Positions 1 to 5,986 of a DNA stretch of 8,186 nucleotides are shown piece after piece. Position numbers and translations under genes: made by a program. The DNA comes from Chloroflexia bacterium (GTDB taxonomy: Bacteria; Chloroflexota; Chloroflexia; Thermomicrobiales; UBA6265), in assembly GCA_013696265.1 (NCBI GenBank), contig JACCYX010000070.1, positions 1 through 8,186 of the forward strand. Direction: 5' to 3'. How positions within the stretch are numbered: position 1 is the stretch's first letter; every line of letters starts with the position of its first letter. The notes below the pieces were generated by a model, which saw only the letters and a program-made list of their open reading frames with translations, ran no database searches and was not told the origin of the DNA.

Positions 1-107
1 CGAGTTGCGGTTGTTTCGCAGCTACAGGTTTGCCCGTTTTTACGAGGCCTCGGGCACCTCGACGTGCAATGGCCTGGCGTCCGACCCTGTCGAAACCGGA
101 CATCCCC
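1..107 (-). ncRNA. ssrA: tmRNA (ssrA), 5' part, cut by window start
   Basis: Transfer-messenger RNA that rescues stalled ribosomes together with SmpB. On the minus strand the RNA begins GGGGATGTCCGG at 107 and continues with the tmRNA hallmark GGTTTCGACAGG (97-86), the D-loop-like part of the tRNA-like domain. The first pseudoknot can be drawn: CGAGG (61-57) pairs with CCTCG (47-43), and the loop GCCCG (55-51) pairs with CGGGC (36-32). After TGTAGCT the resume codon is most likely GCG (19-17), followed by AAA CAA CCG CAA CTC, so the tag would begin A-K-Q-P-Q-L. The rest of the tag reading frame, the later pseudoknots and the 3' tRNA-like half lie beyond position 1. The gene follows smpB on the same strand. 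The 5' end is set by analogy with known tmRNAs; RNase P would produce it. Confidence 0.93.
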
Positions 108-143
108 AGAACATTCGCCCGAACATCGTTCGGACGTTACTGA

Positions 144-149
144 ATTATA
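144..149 (-). promoter_or_regulatory. -10 box (TATAAT) of the ssrA promoter
   Basis: A perfect TATAAT reads on the minus strand between the smpB stop codon and the tmRNA 5' end. A start about 7 nt downstream (near 137) would give a precursor with roughly 30 extra 5' nucleotides, to be removed by RNase P. That leader holds a small perfect hairpin, CCGAAC-GAT-GTTCGG (133-119). I see no convincing -35 box at normal spacing, where the smpB stop codon lies. ssrA may also be read through from smpB. Confidence 0.6.
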
Positions 150-170
150 GCATGGATCCGAGCCGGTGGA

Positions 171-668
171 TCACCACTGCGAACGTTCCTTGACGGCGAT
201 TTGCATCGACCTTTTGGCATCCCGCTCGGCCATCGTCTGTCGCTTGTCGTAGAGGTTCTTGCCCCGGGCCGTGCCGACATCGATCTTGGCTCGCCCATTC
301 CTGATCCGCACTCGCACCGGCACCAGGGTCATGCCCTTCTTCTCGGTCGCCTCGCGCAGATTCTCCACCTGTTTCTTGTGGACCAGTAACTTGCGTGGGC
401 GGGCAGGATCGTGATTCGCGTAGGCTCCGTGTGAATATGGGGTAATGTTCGCCCCAATCAGCCAGAGTTCACCGTTGTCGACGCGCACGTACGCCTCGCC
501 GATGGTGATTTTGCCATCGCGAATGGACTTGATCTCCGACCCGGTCAGGACCAGCCCGGCCTCGATCGTTTCGTCGATGAAATAGTCATGGAAAGCACGC
601 CGGTTCTGCGTGATCACCCGGTCGCCCGGAGGAGTTGCGTTGCCGGCCTGCGCACTTTTCTTGGCCAT
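171..668 (-). CDS. smpB: SsrA-binding protein SmpB
   Basis: SmpB binds the tRNA-like domain of tmRNA and places it in the A site of stalled ribosomes. The protein is 165 aa, a normal length. Family blocks appear in order: NRRAFHDYFIDETIEAGLVL (22-41) with TGSEIKSIR (42-50), the barrel segment EAYVRVDNGELWLIGANI (58-75), NHDPARPRKLL (85-95), and a basic C-terminal region ARGKNLYDKRQTMAERDAKR (134-153), which forms the tail that folds into the decoding centre. I chose the ATG at 668 over an in-frame TTG five codons upstream (683). That ATG gives the usual M-A-K-K beginning, and it lies 6 nt after a TATAGT box, which suggests a leaderless message. ssrA follows on the same strand, supporting the assignment. 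Confidence 0.97.
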   Translation of the reverse strand: MAKKSAQAGNATPPGDRVITQNRRAFHDYFIDETIEAGLVLTGSEIKSIRDGKITIGEAYVRVDNGELWLIGANITPYSHGAYANHDPARPRKLLVHKKQVENLREATEKKGMTLVPVRVRIRNGRAKIDVGTARGKNLYDKRQTMAERDAKRSMQIAVKERSQW

Positions 669-680
669 CCCCGCACTATA
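669..680 (-). promoter_or_regulatory. Candidate leaderless promoter of smpB
   Basis: TATAGT (680-675, minus) is followed by exactly 6 nt (GCGGGG) and then the smpB ATG. A transcript starting at the usual distance from this -10 box would begin on or next to the A of ATG. The GCGGGG is a poor Shine-Dalgarno match and sits too close to work as one. No clear -35 hexamer was found. The call rests on box quality and spacing only. Confidence 0.5.
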
Positions 681-729
681 CAACGCCTGCCCGGCCCGCG
701 CCGATGACGACTGGAACGCGACGATAGTC

Positions 730-741
730 TAGACTCACGGG
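730..741 (+). promoter_or_regulatory. Candidate leaderless promoter of the methyltransferase gene
   Basis: TAGACT (730-735) is followed by 6 nt (CACGGG) and the methyltransferase ATG at 742. This is the same geometry as the smpB promoter on the opposite strand of the same 73-bp spacer. There is no properly spaced Shine-Dalgarno sequence. The recurrence of the 6-nt spacing is the main argument; the hexamer itself is a modest match to TATAAT. Confidence 0.45.
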
Positions 742-1566
742 ATGGATAGTCGCGGGGCCAATCCGGTCGATCCCTACCACGCCATCGCCGGTCTGTACGA
801 TCTGGAACACGACCCGTTCCAGGAGGACATCGACCTTATCCTGAACTTCGCCGGGGTCGCCGAAGGTCCAATCCTGGAAATGGGTTGCGGGTCCGGCCGC
901 ATCCTGGCGCCGCTGGCCGAAGCTGGATACACGGTCGTCGGTTTCGACACCTCGACGACGATGCTGGATCGGGCGCGGACCCGCCTGGCGAAGGCGGCTC
1001 CCACGGGACGGGCCCACCTCGTTGAAGGCGACATGGCAGACGCGACCCAAGTACCGGGCGGCCCGTTCGGCCTGGTTATGTTCACGCTCAATTCCCTGAT
1101 GCACCTTCCGTCGCCGGAACTCCAACTCGCGGCGCTGGCAAATGCCCGGCGATCGCTCGCGGCGGGTGGGCAGATCCTGATCGATACCGTCAACCCGACG
1201 CCGGACTACCTGGTCAGCTTGGCGTCGGCGCCTGCCCTGGAGTGGTCAGCCGAATTGGACGACGGATCGATGCTCGACAAATGGGTTTTCCGCACAGTCC
1301 ACGCGGTAGACCAGATCATCGACACCACCGTCTGGTACGACCAGGTCGGAGTTGCAGGCGAACTCCGCCGGTATCGCTCCCAGTTCGAACTCAGGTTCGT
1401 GCATCCCAATGAACTGTCGCTGATGCTCAGCGCCGCCGGTTTCTCCGACGTTCGCATGTACGGTGGATACGAACTGGATCCGCTCGACGACTCGTCGGAC
1501 CGGATATTGGTCACCGCTGAAGCGTCACCCGGCGAGGCGGGCCATCATTCACAGAGTCACCCTTAA
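742..1566 (+). CDS. Class I SAM-dependent methyltransferase, substrate unknown
   Basis: A 274-aa cytoplasmic protein with a Rossmann-type methyltransferase domain. The glycine-rich SAM loop is I-L-E-M-G-C-G-S-G-R (44-53). The acidic residue that would bind the SAM ribose is D69 in VVGFD, the adenine-contact segment is EGDMAD (95-100), and a motif IV-like strand FTLNSLMHL follows (114-122). The pattern around residues 10-35 (YHAIAGLYDLEHDPFQEDID) is common in Methyltransf_25/11-type small-molecule methyltransferases. The C-terminal half is rich in charged residues and beta-prone stretches and ends in a likely disordered tail. The ATG at 742 is preceded by a leaderless-type -10 box. Two small membrane-protein genes follow closely, so it may be first in a short operon, but nothing here points to a substrate. 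Confidence 0.88.
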   Translation: MDSRGANPVDPYHAIAGLYDLEHDPFQEDIDLILNFAGVAEGPILEMGCGSGRILAPLAEAGYTVVGFDTSTTMLDRARTRLAKAAPTGRAHLVEGDMADATQVPGGPFGLVMFTLNSLMHLPSPELQLAALANARRSLAAGGQILIDTVNPTPDYLVSLASAPALEWSAELDDGSMLDKWVFRTVHAVDQIIDTTVWYDQVGVAGELRRYRSQFELRFVHPNELSLMLSAAGFSDVRMYGGYELDPLDDSSDRILVTAEASPGEAGHHSQSHP

Positions 1567-1589
1567 GGTCTACTCATGGAGTCATGTCG

Positions 1590-1799
1590 ATGCGCCCTCT
1601 CGGCCTAACGTCCTATGGACTCACGCTCCTTGGAGTGATTACGCTGGTATCAGCATTCGTTTTCGATCTTGGTGCCACGTTCCAGGTGACCGGCCTGCTG
1701 CTCTCCGTCGCGGGTATTGTCAAAGTCATCGTCGTCTACCTCTGGACCCATGTCGCCCATCTTGGTAATGACCGTCACGACCCGATCCCGCCTGCCTGA
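1590..1799 (+). CDS. Small two-helix membrane protein, unknown function
   Basis: I do not recognise a family. The protein is 69 aa, with two hydrophobic segments (about 8-26 and 33-53) joined by a short turn and a hydrophilic histidine- and proline-containing C-terminus (HVAHLGNDRHDPIPPA). I chose the ATG at 1590 because GGAG (1578-1581) lies 8 nt upstream. The in-frame ATG at 1584, which would add M-S, leaves only 2 nt. A TAAGGT box overlapping the methyltransferase stop (1564-1569) could be a separate -10 element. The gene starts 23 nt after the methyltransferase and is followed 33 nt later by another small membrane protein, suggesting co-expression. Coding is supported by the hydrophobic pattern and a reasonable RBS, not by homology. 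Confidence 0.65.
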   Translation: MRPLGLTSYGLTLLGVITLVSAFVFDLGATFQVTGLLLSVAGIVKVIVVYLWTHVAHLGNDRHDPIPPA

Positions 1800-1832
1800 C
1801 TGGGTGCGTTCGCCCGCACGAGGAGTCCCCGC

Positions 1833-2111
1833 ATGTCCGATCCCGAATTCGAAGAACAAGAATCCCAACGAACCCGCATCCGCCAGGCCAGGCAAGTGCT
1901 GGCCGGGGACACGATTCGCCCCTCCCCCGATCCGTGGGTGCTCGGCAGCGACGCCATCCCGCTGAGCGCCCTCCAGCGCAACTACCTGGTGACGCTGATC
2001 GTCCTGCTCCTGTTGGGCGTCATCCTCGCCTACATCATCGGCCTCGGCGTTGCCAGCATCGTGCTCTTCGTGCTGGCGCTCGGGCTGGTCGCGGCCTGGC
2101 TGGTGTTTTAG
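1833..2111 (+). CDS. Small membrane protein with charged N-terminus, unknown function
   Basis: I do not recognise a family. The protein is 92 aa. Residues 1-25 are highly charged, with a helical EEQESQRTRIRQARQVLAG stretch. A proline-rich linker (29-43) follows, then two hydrophobic segments (about 51-70 and 72-92) ending at the last residue with almost no C-terminal tail. A hairpin membrane anchor with the N-terminal half in the cytoplasm is the simplest topology. AGGAG (1821-1825) sits 7 nt before the ATG, a good ribosome binding site. It lies 33 nt after the preceding small membrane gene, probably in the same transcript, and converges on the minus-strand transporter operon. Confidence 0.75.
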   Translation: MSDPEFEEQESQRTRIRQARQVLAGDTIRPSPDPWVLGSDAIPLSALQRNYLVTLIVLLLLGVILAYIIGLGVASIVLFVLALGLVAAWLVF

Positions 2112-2171
2112 CCGAACGGGTTCCAGAACGGTGCATGGAGTTTGCGAAGTCAGGCCGAGTTGATCCTGGTC

Positions 2172-2216
2172 GGTCGTCGCGCGGGCCGAGACAAGCTCGG
2201 CAGCCCTACGACGACC
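2172..2216. terminator. Large hairpin between convergent operons
   Basis: GGTCGTCG (2172-2179) pairs with CGACGACC (2209-2216). Inside it GG (2183-2184) can pair with CC (2204-2205), and GCCGAG (2185-2190) pairs with CTCGGC (2196-2201) around an ACAAG loop. This makes about 16 base pairs with two internal loops. It overlaps the TAG stop (2208-2206) of the minus-strand nitroreductase gene and lies about 60 nt after the plus-strand membrane gene. Neither strand has a T-run after the stem, so it is not a classical intrinsic terminator. It may stabilise 3' ends or act as a bidirectional end point. Confidence 0.45.
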
Positions 2217-2841
2217 TGAAAGGAACGATCAGGTCCTCGACCGGGCGGCGCGGTCGCCGTTTCGGCGGGGTGTCCATGAGCCCAATCGGGAACATGGCGT
2301 GCGGCGTCAGCGACTCGTCCAGTTCGAGATGTTCCCGGATCAATTCGGGGCAGAAGAGCGGCGCGCACATCCAGCCGGAGTCGAGCCCCTGGGCGTGCAG
2401 CGCCAGCAGGAAATTCTGCGCCGCCGCGCCCAGGCTTTGGATGGCCATCGTCGTTTCCGCCCGCTGCCGATCCGCATCGGGGTAGTGATGCGCGTCGCCC
2501 AGGTAGAGGCAAAGGATGACGATGATCGGGGCACGTTCGAGGCGATCCTTGCTCCGTGCCACGCGGTGCTCGATGACTTCGGCCGGCAACTCGTCGAGCC
2601 GCAGCTGCTCGCGCCACGACTCACCCATCTGATCGGCCAGCGATCGGCGATCGTCCTCACGCTCGATCAGGACGAACCGCCACGGCTGCGTCCCGTGCGG
2701 CGACGGCGCCCAGCCGGCCGCCTCGACCGCCCGCACCACCCGGTCGCGATCGACCGGATCCGTCCGGAACGACCGCACCGACGACCTGGCCGGGATGACC
2801 TCGAAGAGATCGGTAGATCGCCCGGAGCCGGACGCGCTCAA
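2206..2841 (-). CDS. Nitroreductase-fold FMN enzyme, FbiB C-terminal domain-like
   Basis: A 211-aa nitroreductase-family protein, a family that binds FMN at a dimer interface. FMN-site blocks are visible: R19-S-S-V-R23-S-F, P48-H-G-T-Q-P-W-R-F56, Q135-S-L-G-A-A-A-Q-N143, the G-W-M-C-A-P-L-F-C stretch (156-164) and a basic patch near the C-terminus (194-199). PHGTQPWRF, AHHYPDADRQRAE and the GW-APLF region resemble the C-terminal domain of mycobacterial FbiB, the FMN-dependent reductase of dehydro-F420-0 in coenzyme F420 synthesis. No F420 glutamyl-ligase domain is attached. The start is TTG at 2841, whose TTGA overlaps the upstream stop codon by 4 nt; GGAGG (2850-2846) lies 4 nt before it. 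It is the last gene of the FMN-riboswitch operon. Alternatives are a general nitroreductase or, less likely, BluB. Fold is confident; substrate is not. Confidence 0.8.
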   Translation of the reverse strand: MSASGSGRSTDLFEVIPARSSVRSFRTDPVDRDRVVRAVEAAGWAPSPHGTQPWRFVLIEREDDRRSLADQMGESWREQLRLDELPAEVIEHRVARSKDRLERAPIIVILCLYLGDAHHYPDADRQRAETTMAIQSLGAAAQNFLLALHAQGLDSGWMCAPLFCPELIREHLELDESLTPHAMFPIGLMDTPPKRRPRRPVEDLIVPFRSS

Positions 2842-4400
2842 TCCGCCTCCCCAACCACGGTTGGGATGACGTATTCATCACCACGCGGTCGCCAAGCGGA
2901 GACCTCCTCGGCCATGCCGTAGCCCGCCGTCAGGTTCCACAAATAGACCGCTGGCGCATCCTCGTACATGAGTGCCGAGAGTTCGCGGTAGATCGACGCG
3001 CGCACTTCAGCATCGACTTCACTCGCGCCGCTCTCGATCAGGGTATCCACGTCGGGGTTGACATACCGCGAAAGGAAGCCCTCGCTCGCGAAGACCAGGC
3101 TCAACAGGGTGTGCGGATCGTAGAGCGGACTCCAGGTCGCCATCCGGAGGGCTGGCGCCGAGGATTCGTTCCAGGTTGCGTTGAAATCGGTGTACTCGGT
3201 GACGCGAATCGCGACCGTGATACCCACCTCCGCAAGCTGGGCGGCAATCGCCTCAGCAACATCGACGCTGGCCGCCGGCGTGATTTCCAGCTCCGTCTCG
3301 AACCCGTCCTCAACTCCCGCTTCGACAAGAAGGTGCCGCGCCCGTGCCAGATCGAAGGCGTACGGTTCCAGATCGGGATTGAACGCCATCGACCGGTCGT
3401 CCGGGAAGAGCGACGCCAGGCGCGATGCCTCCGGCGACACCAGCGCCCCGGCGATCGCCTGGACATCAAGCGCGTGGTTGAGCGCCTGCCGCACCCGCGC
3501 ATCATCGAACGGCGCGACGTCCGCCGCGATCCGGATAAACGCCGACCCGACAACCGCTGTCTCGACCGCGATTGCCCCGCTGTCGCTGACGGCGGAGAGC
3601 TGACTGGCGGGAATCTCGGTAATCAAGTGAGACGCTCCGGTGGCCAGATCGGCGATCCTGGTCGCGACTTCGGGGACGAACCGGAACACCAATTCTTCAG
3701 CCATCGGTTGACCCTTGGAACTGCCCCAGGTGTAGTCCGGATTTCGCGCCAGGGCGATCGAGTCGCCGCTTTCCTGACTCGCGAACCGGTACGGGCCGGA
3801 CCCGACCGGCGCGGTTGCCGCCTGGTCCGCCGAGTACCCCTCGGGAATCAGCAGTAACCAGACCGCGATCTGCGCCGGCAGCCACGGCGCCGGCTCGCTG
3901 GACACGATCCGGGCGGTCAACTGATCGACTTCCTCGACGCCGGTGATTCCGGCGAAAAGACCGGACGCACTCGACCCAGATTCCATCATGTATGCAACAG
4001 AACGAGTAATCGCGGCGGAGGTCACTGGCGAACCGTCGTGAAAGAGGAGGCCCGGCCGCAGGACGATTTCGTAGGTCAGGTCATCGACTGCCGCAAACGA
4101 CTCCGCCGCCAGCGGTACGATGGTGCCGTCCGCCGCGTACCCCAGCGGAGAGTCGTAGATGGAGTGGACGACCGACCAATCCCGCGGCGAATAGGCGAGC
4201 GCAGGGTCGATCGATTCCGGAACGCCTGCAAGGTCGATGACCATCTGTTCAAGCAGCGGCAGGTCTACCGGCGTCTGGGCCGCGATGGTGCGGACACTGG
4301 CGAATCCGAGGCTTGCCGTGAGGCCGCCGGCGCCAGCGAATCTCAAAAGTTCTCGCCGGGTGGTCTTGTCGAAGCGTTGGGGAGTCAATGACTTGTTCAT
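2838..4400 (-). CDS. ABC transporter solute-binding protein, family 5 (second copy)
   Basis: Extracytoplasmic binding protein of the peptide/nickel/opine family (SBP_bac_5), 520 aa. The N-terminus has a Tat-type signal: T-R15-R16-E-L-L, a hydrophobic stretch (20-40) and a possible cleavage near I-A-A-Q (39-42). No lipobox cysteine is present. Family features include IDPALA (64-69), the block RDWSVVHSIYDS (73-84), LRPGLLFHDGSP (114-125), VGSGPYRF (199-206), RNPDY (219-223) and WRPRGDEYVIPT (503-514). It aligns with the upstream binding protein at a constant offset of 10 residues at both ends, so the two are tandem paralogues. The ATG at 4400 overlaps the upstream TGA (ATGA), and GGAG lies 8 nt before it, inside the upstream gene. 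Its own stop overlaps the nitroreductase start. The ligand is unknown; the riboswitch suggests a flavin-related compound. Confidence 0.92.
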   Translation of the reverse strand: MNKSLTPQRFDKTTRRELLRFAGAGGLTASLGFASVRTIAAQTPVDLPLLEQMVIDLAGVPESIDPALAYSPRDWSVVHSIYDSPLGYAADGTIVPLAAESFAAVDDLTYEIVLRPGLLFHDGSPVTSAAITRSVAYMMESGSSASGLFAGITGVEEVDQLTARIVSSEPAPWLPAQIAVWLLLIPEGYSADQAATAPVGSGPYRFASQESGDSIALARNPDYTWGSSKGQPMAEELVFRFVPEVATRIADLATGASHLITEIPASQLSAVSDSGAIAVETAVVGSAFIRIAADVAPFDDARVRQALNHALDVQAIAGALVSPEASRLASLFPDDRSMAFNPDLEPYAFDLARARHLLVEAGVEDGFETELEITPAASVDVAEAIAAQLAEVGITVAIRVTEYTDFNATWNESSAPALRMATWSPLYDPHTLLSLVFASEGFLSRYVNPDVDTLIESGASEVDAEVRASIYRELSALMYEDAPAVYLWNLTAGYGMAEEVSAWRPRGDEYVIPTVVGEAD

Positions 4401-5929
4401 TGGATGTTCTCCGTTCTCGTCGGTATCACGTATTCGTCGCCACGAGGCCGCCAGCCATCACCGAATCCTTTTGCACCGTAGATGGCGGTGAGGTTCCAGA
4501 GGAAGACGGCCGGTGGCGATTCCTGGAAGTGGCGCCCAAGCTCCCGGTAAACCTCGGCCCGATCGGCGGAATCGACCTTGACCGACGCCGACGCGATCAA
4601 CTCGTCGGCCCGCTCGTCCGCGTACCGGCTCAGTGGGCCCGTGCTCGCGAACATCAGGCTCAGCAACGTATGTGGGTCATACACAGGTCGCCAGGTGACG
4701 TAGCGCAGGGGCGCGGAATTCGGGTCTTGCCACGAGCCGTTGAACGTCGCCAGTTCGGTGGTCTCGATCGACACCGTGATCCCCACATCGACGAGGTTGG
4801 CGGCGATCGCCTGCATCACGGCATCGACGCCACCCCCGGTGTACTGCAACCGGGTTTCAAAACCCTCCTGCAGGCCGGCTTCGGCAAGCAACTCGCGGGC
4901 CCGGTCGGGATCGAACGTGAACGGCTGGAGTTCTGAATCGAAGCCGATCGCCCGCTCGTCCGGGTACAGCGATGCCAGCCGCCGAACCTCGGTCGAGACA
5001 AGTGCCGTGCCGATCGTTTCCGCATCGATCGCATGGTTGAGCGCCTGCCGCACCAGCGGGTTGTCAAATGGCGCGACATCGTTGACGACTCGCAGGAACG
5101 AGATCCCAAGCACTGGCGCCTCCACGATCTCTCCCCCGCCATCGACCACGGCCTGAGCCTGGTCCTGCGGCACGCTGTCGATGAGGTGCGCCATGCCGGC
5201 CGCGAGGTCGGCGACGCGGGTGGCGGACTCGGGCACGAAGCGGAATCGTACGCGCTCCGCCAACGGCTGCCCTTTGGCACTCGGCGAGAAGTAATCGGGA
5301 TTGCGTTCGAGCAGGATGTGGTCACCAGCTTCCCGCGACACGAAGCGGAACGGGCCGGAGCCAACCGGGGCAGTTTCGAAGGAGTCAGGTGTGGTTGCCT
5401 CGTGAAAGAGGACCATCCAGACCGCGAGCTGCGACGGCAGCCACGGTGCCGGCTGGGATGTCACGATCCGGGCAGTCAGGTCGTCGATCACCTCGACGCG
5501 CTCAATCACCTGAAAGTTCCGGGCAGCCGGTCCCTCCGATTGCTGGACGTGCGCGATCGACCGTGCGATCCCATCAGCCAGAATCGGTGTCCCGTCGTGG
5601 AACTTGAGACCGGGACGCAGGGCAACCTCGAACGTCAGGTCGTCGATGATCTCGAACCGCTCAGCGGCAAGCGGCAGGAGCGAGCCATCGACGCCCAGGT
5701 CCAGGATCGAATCGTAGATCGAATGCACGATCGACCAGTCGCGCACCGATCTCGCCAGCGCCGGATCCAAATTGTCCGGTCCGCCGGCCAGGTCGATCAC
5801 CAATTCATCCGGCAGCGGCGTGGTGCCCTGGGCCAATCCCGCCAAACGATCCAGGCTGATCCAGCCGGTAGCCAACGTGGCTGCCTGGATCAACGACCTC
5901 CGTGAAACGCTTCCTCTATCGAAACTCAT
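4397..5929 (-). CDS. ABC transporter solute-binding protein, family 5 (first copy)
   Basis: Extracytoplasmic SBP_bac_5 binding protein, 510 aa, near the usual length for DppA/OppA-type proteins. The signal region carries S-R10-R11-S-L-I and a hydrophobic stretch (13-33), indicating Tat export; no lipobox cysteine is seen. Landmarks are LDPALA (54-59), RDWSIVHSIYDS (63-74), FHDGTP (110-115), APWLPSQLAVW (161-171), VGSGPFRF (189-196), RNPDYF (209-214) and WRPRGDEYVIPT (493-504). Over residues 43-110 a gapless hand alignment with the second binding protein gives 44 identities in 68 positions. The start has AGAGGG just upstream (GAGG 5 nt before the ATG). It follows the DppC-type gene after 54 nt and overlaps the next gene by ATGA. 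It should deliver ligand to the DppB/DppC-type pair upstream. The ligand is unknown. Confidence 0.92.
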   Translation of the reverse strand: MSFDRGSVSRRSLIQAATLATGWISLDRLAGLAQGTTPLPDELVIDLAGGPDNLDPALARSVRDWSIVHSIYDSILDLGVDGSLLPLAAERFEIIDDLTFEVALRPGLKFHDGTPILADGIARSIAHVQQSEGPAARNFQVIERVEVIDDLTARIVTSQPAPWLPSQLAVWMVLFHEATTPDSFETAPVGSGPFRFVSREAGDHILLERNPDYFSPSAKGQPLAERVRFRFVPESATRVADLAAGMAHLIDSVPQDQAQAVVDGGGEIVEAPVLGISFLRVVNDVAPFDNPLVRQALNHAIDAETIGTALVSTEVRRLASLYPDERAIGFDSELQPFTFDPDRARELLAEAGLQEGFETRLQYTGGGVDAVMQAIAANLVDVGITVSIETTELATFNGSWQDPNSAPLRYVTWRPVYDPHTLLSLMFASTGPLSRYADERADELIASASVKVDSADRAEVYRELGRHFQESPPAVFLWNLTAIYGAKGFGDGWRPRGDEYVIPTRTENIQ

Positions 5930-5962
5930 GGTTTCCCTCTGTACGCGCGAAACATAGGAATT

Positions 5963-5986
5963 TGACGACGCTCAACCCTGTCGTCA
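5963..5986 (-). other. Intercistronic hairpin between permease and binding-protein genes
   Basis: TGACGAC (5986-5980) pairs perfectly with GTCGTCA (5969-5963) around a 10-nt loop. The stem begins at the TGA stop of the dppC-like gene, in the only real gap inside the operon (54 nt, 5930-5983). No T-run follows, so termination is unlikely. Hairpins at such junctions can set unequal transcript levels for permeases and binding proteins. I saw no convincing internal promoter in the gap. Confidence 0.4.

Noticed and set aside
119..133. Perfect hairpin CCGAAC-GAT-GTTCGG as a terminator for smpB.
   Set aside because: No T-run follows on the minus strand, and it lies downstream of the TATAAT box, inside the probable tmRNA precursor leader.
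1576..1608. An ATG placed 6 nt after TAAGGT, as in the leaderless promoters.
   Set aside because: Its frame reaches a stop after ten codons and is out of frame with the membrane protein. The box may still give a short leader for the gene at 1590.
2206..2841. BluB (5,6-dimethylbenzimidazole synthase, which consumes FMNH2) as the identity of the nitroreductase-fold protein.
   Set aside because: PHGTQPWRF, the AHHYPDADRQRAE stretch and the GWMCAPLFC region fit the FbiB C-terminal type better than the BluB pattern as I know it. Kept only as an alternative.
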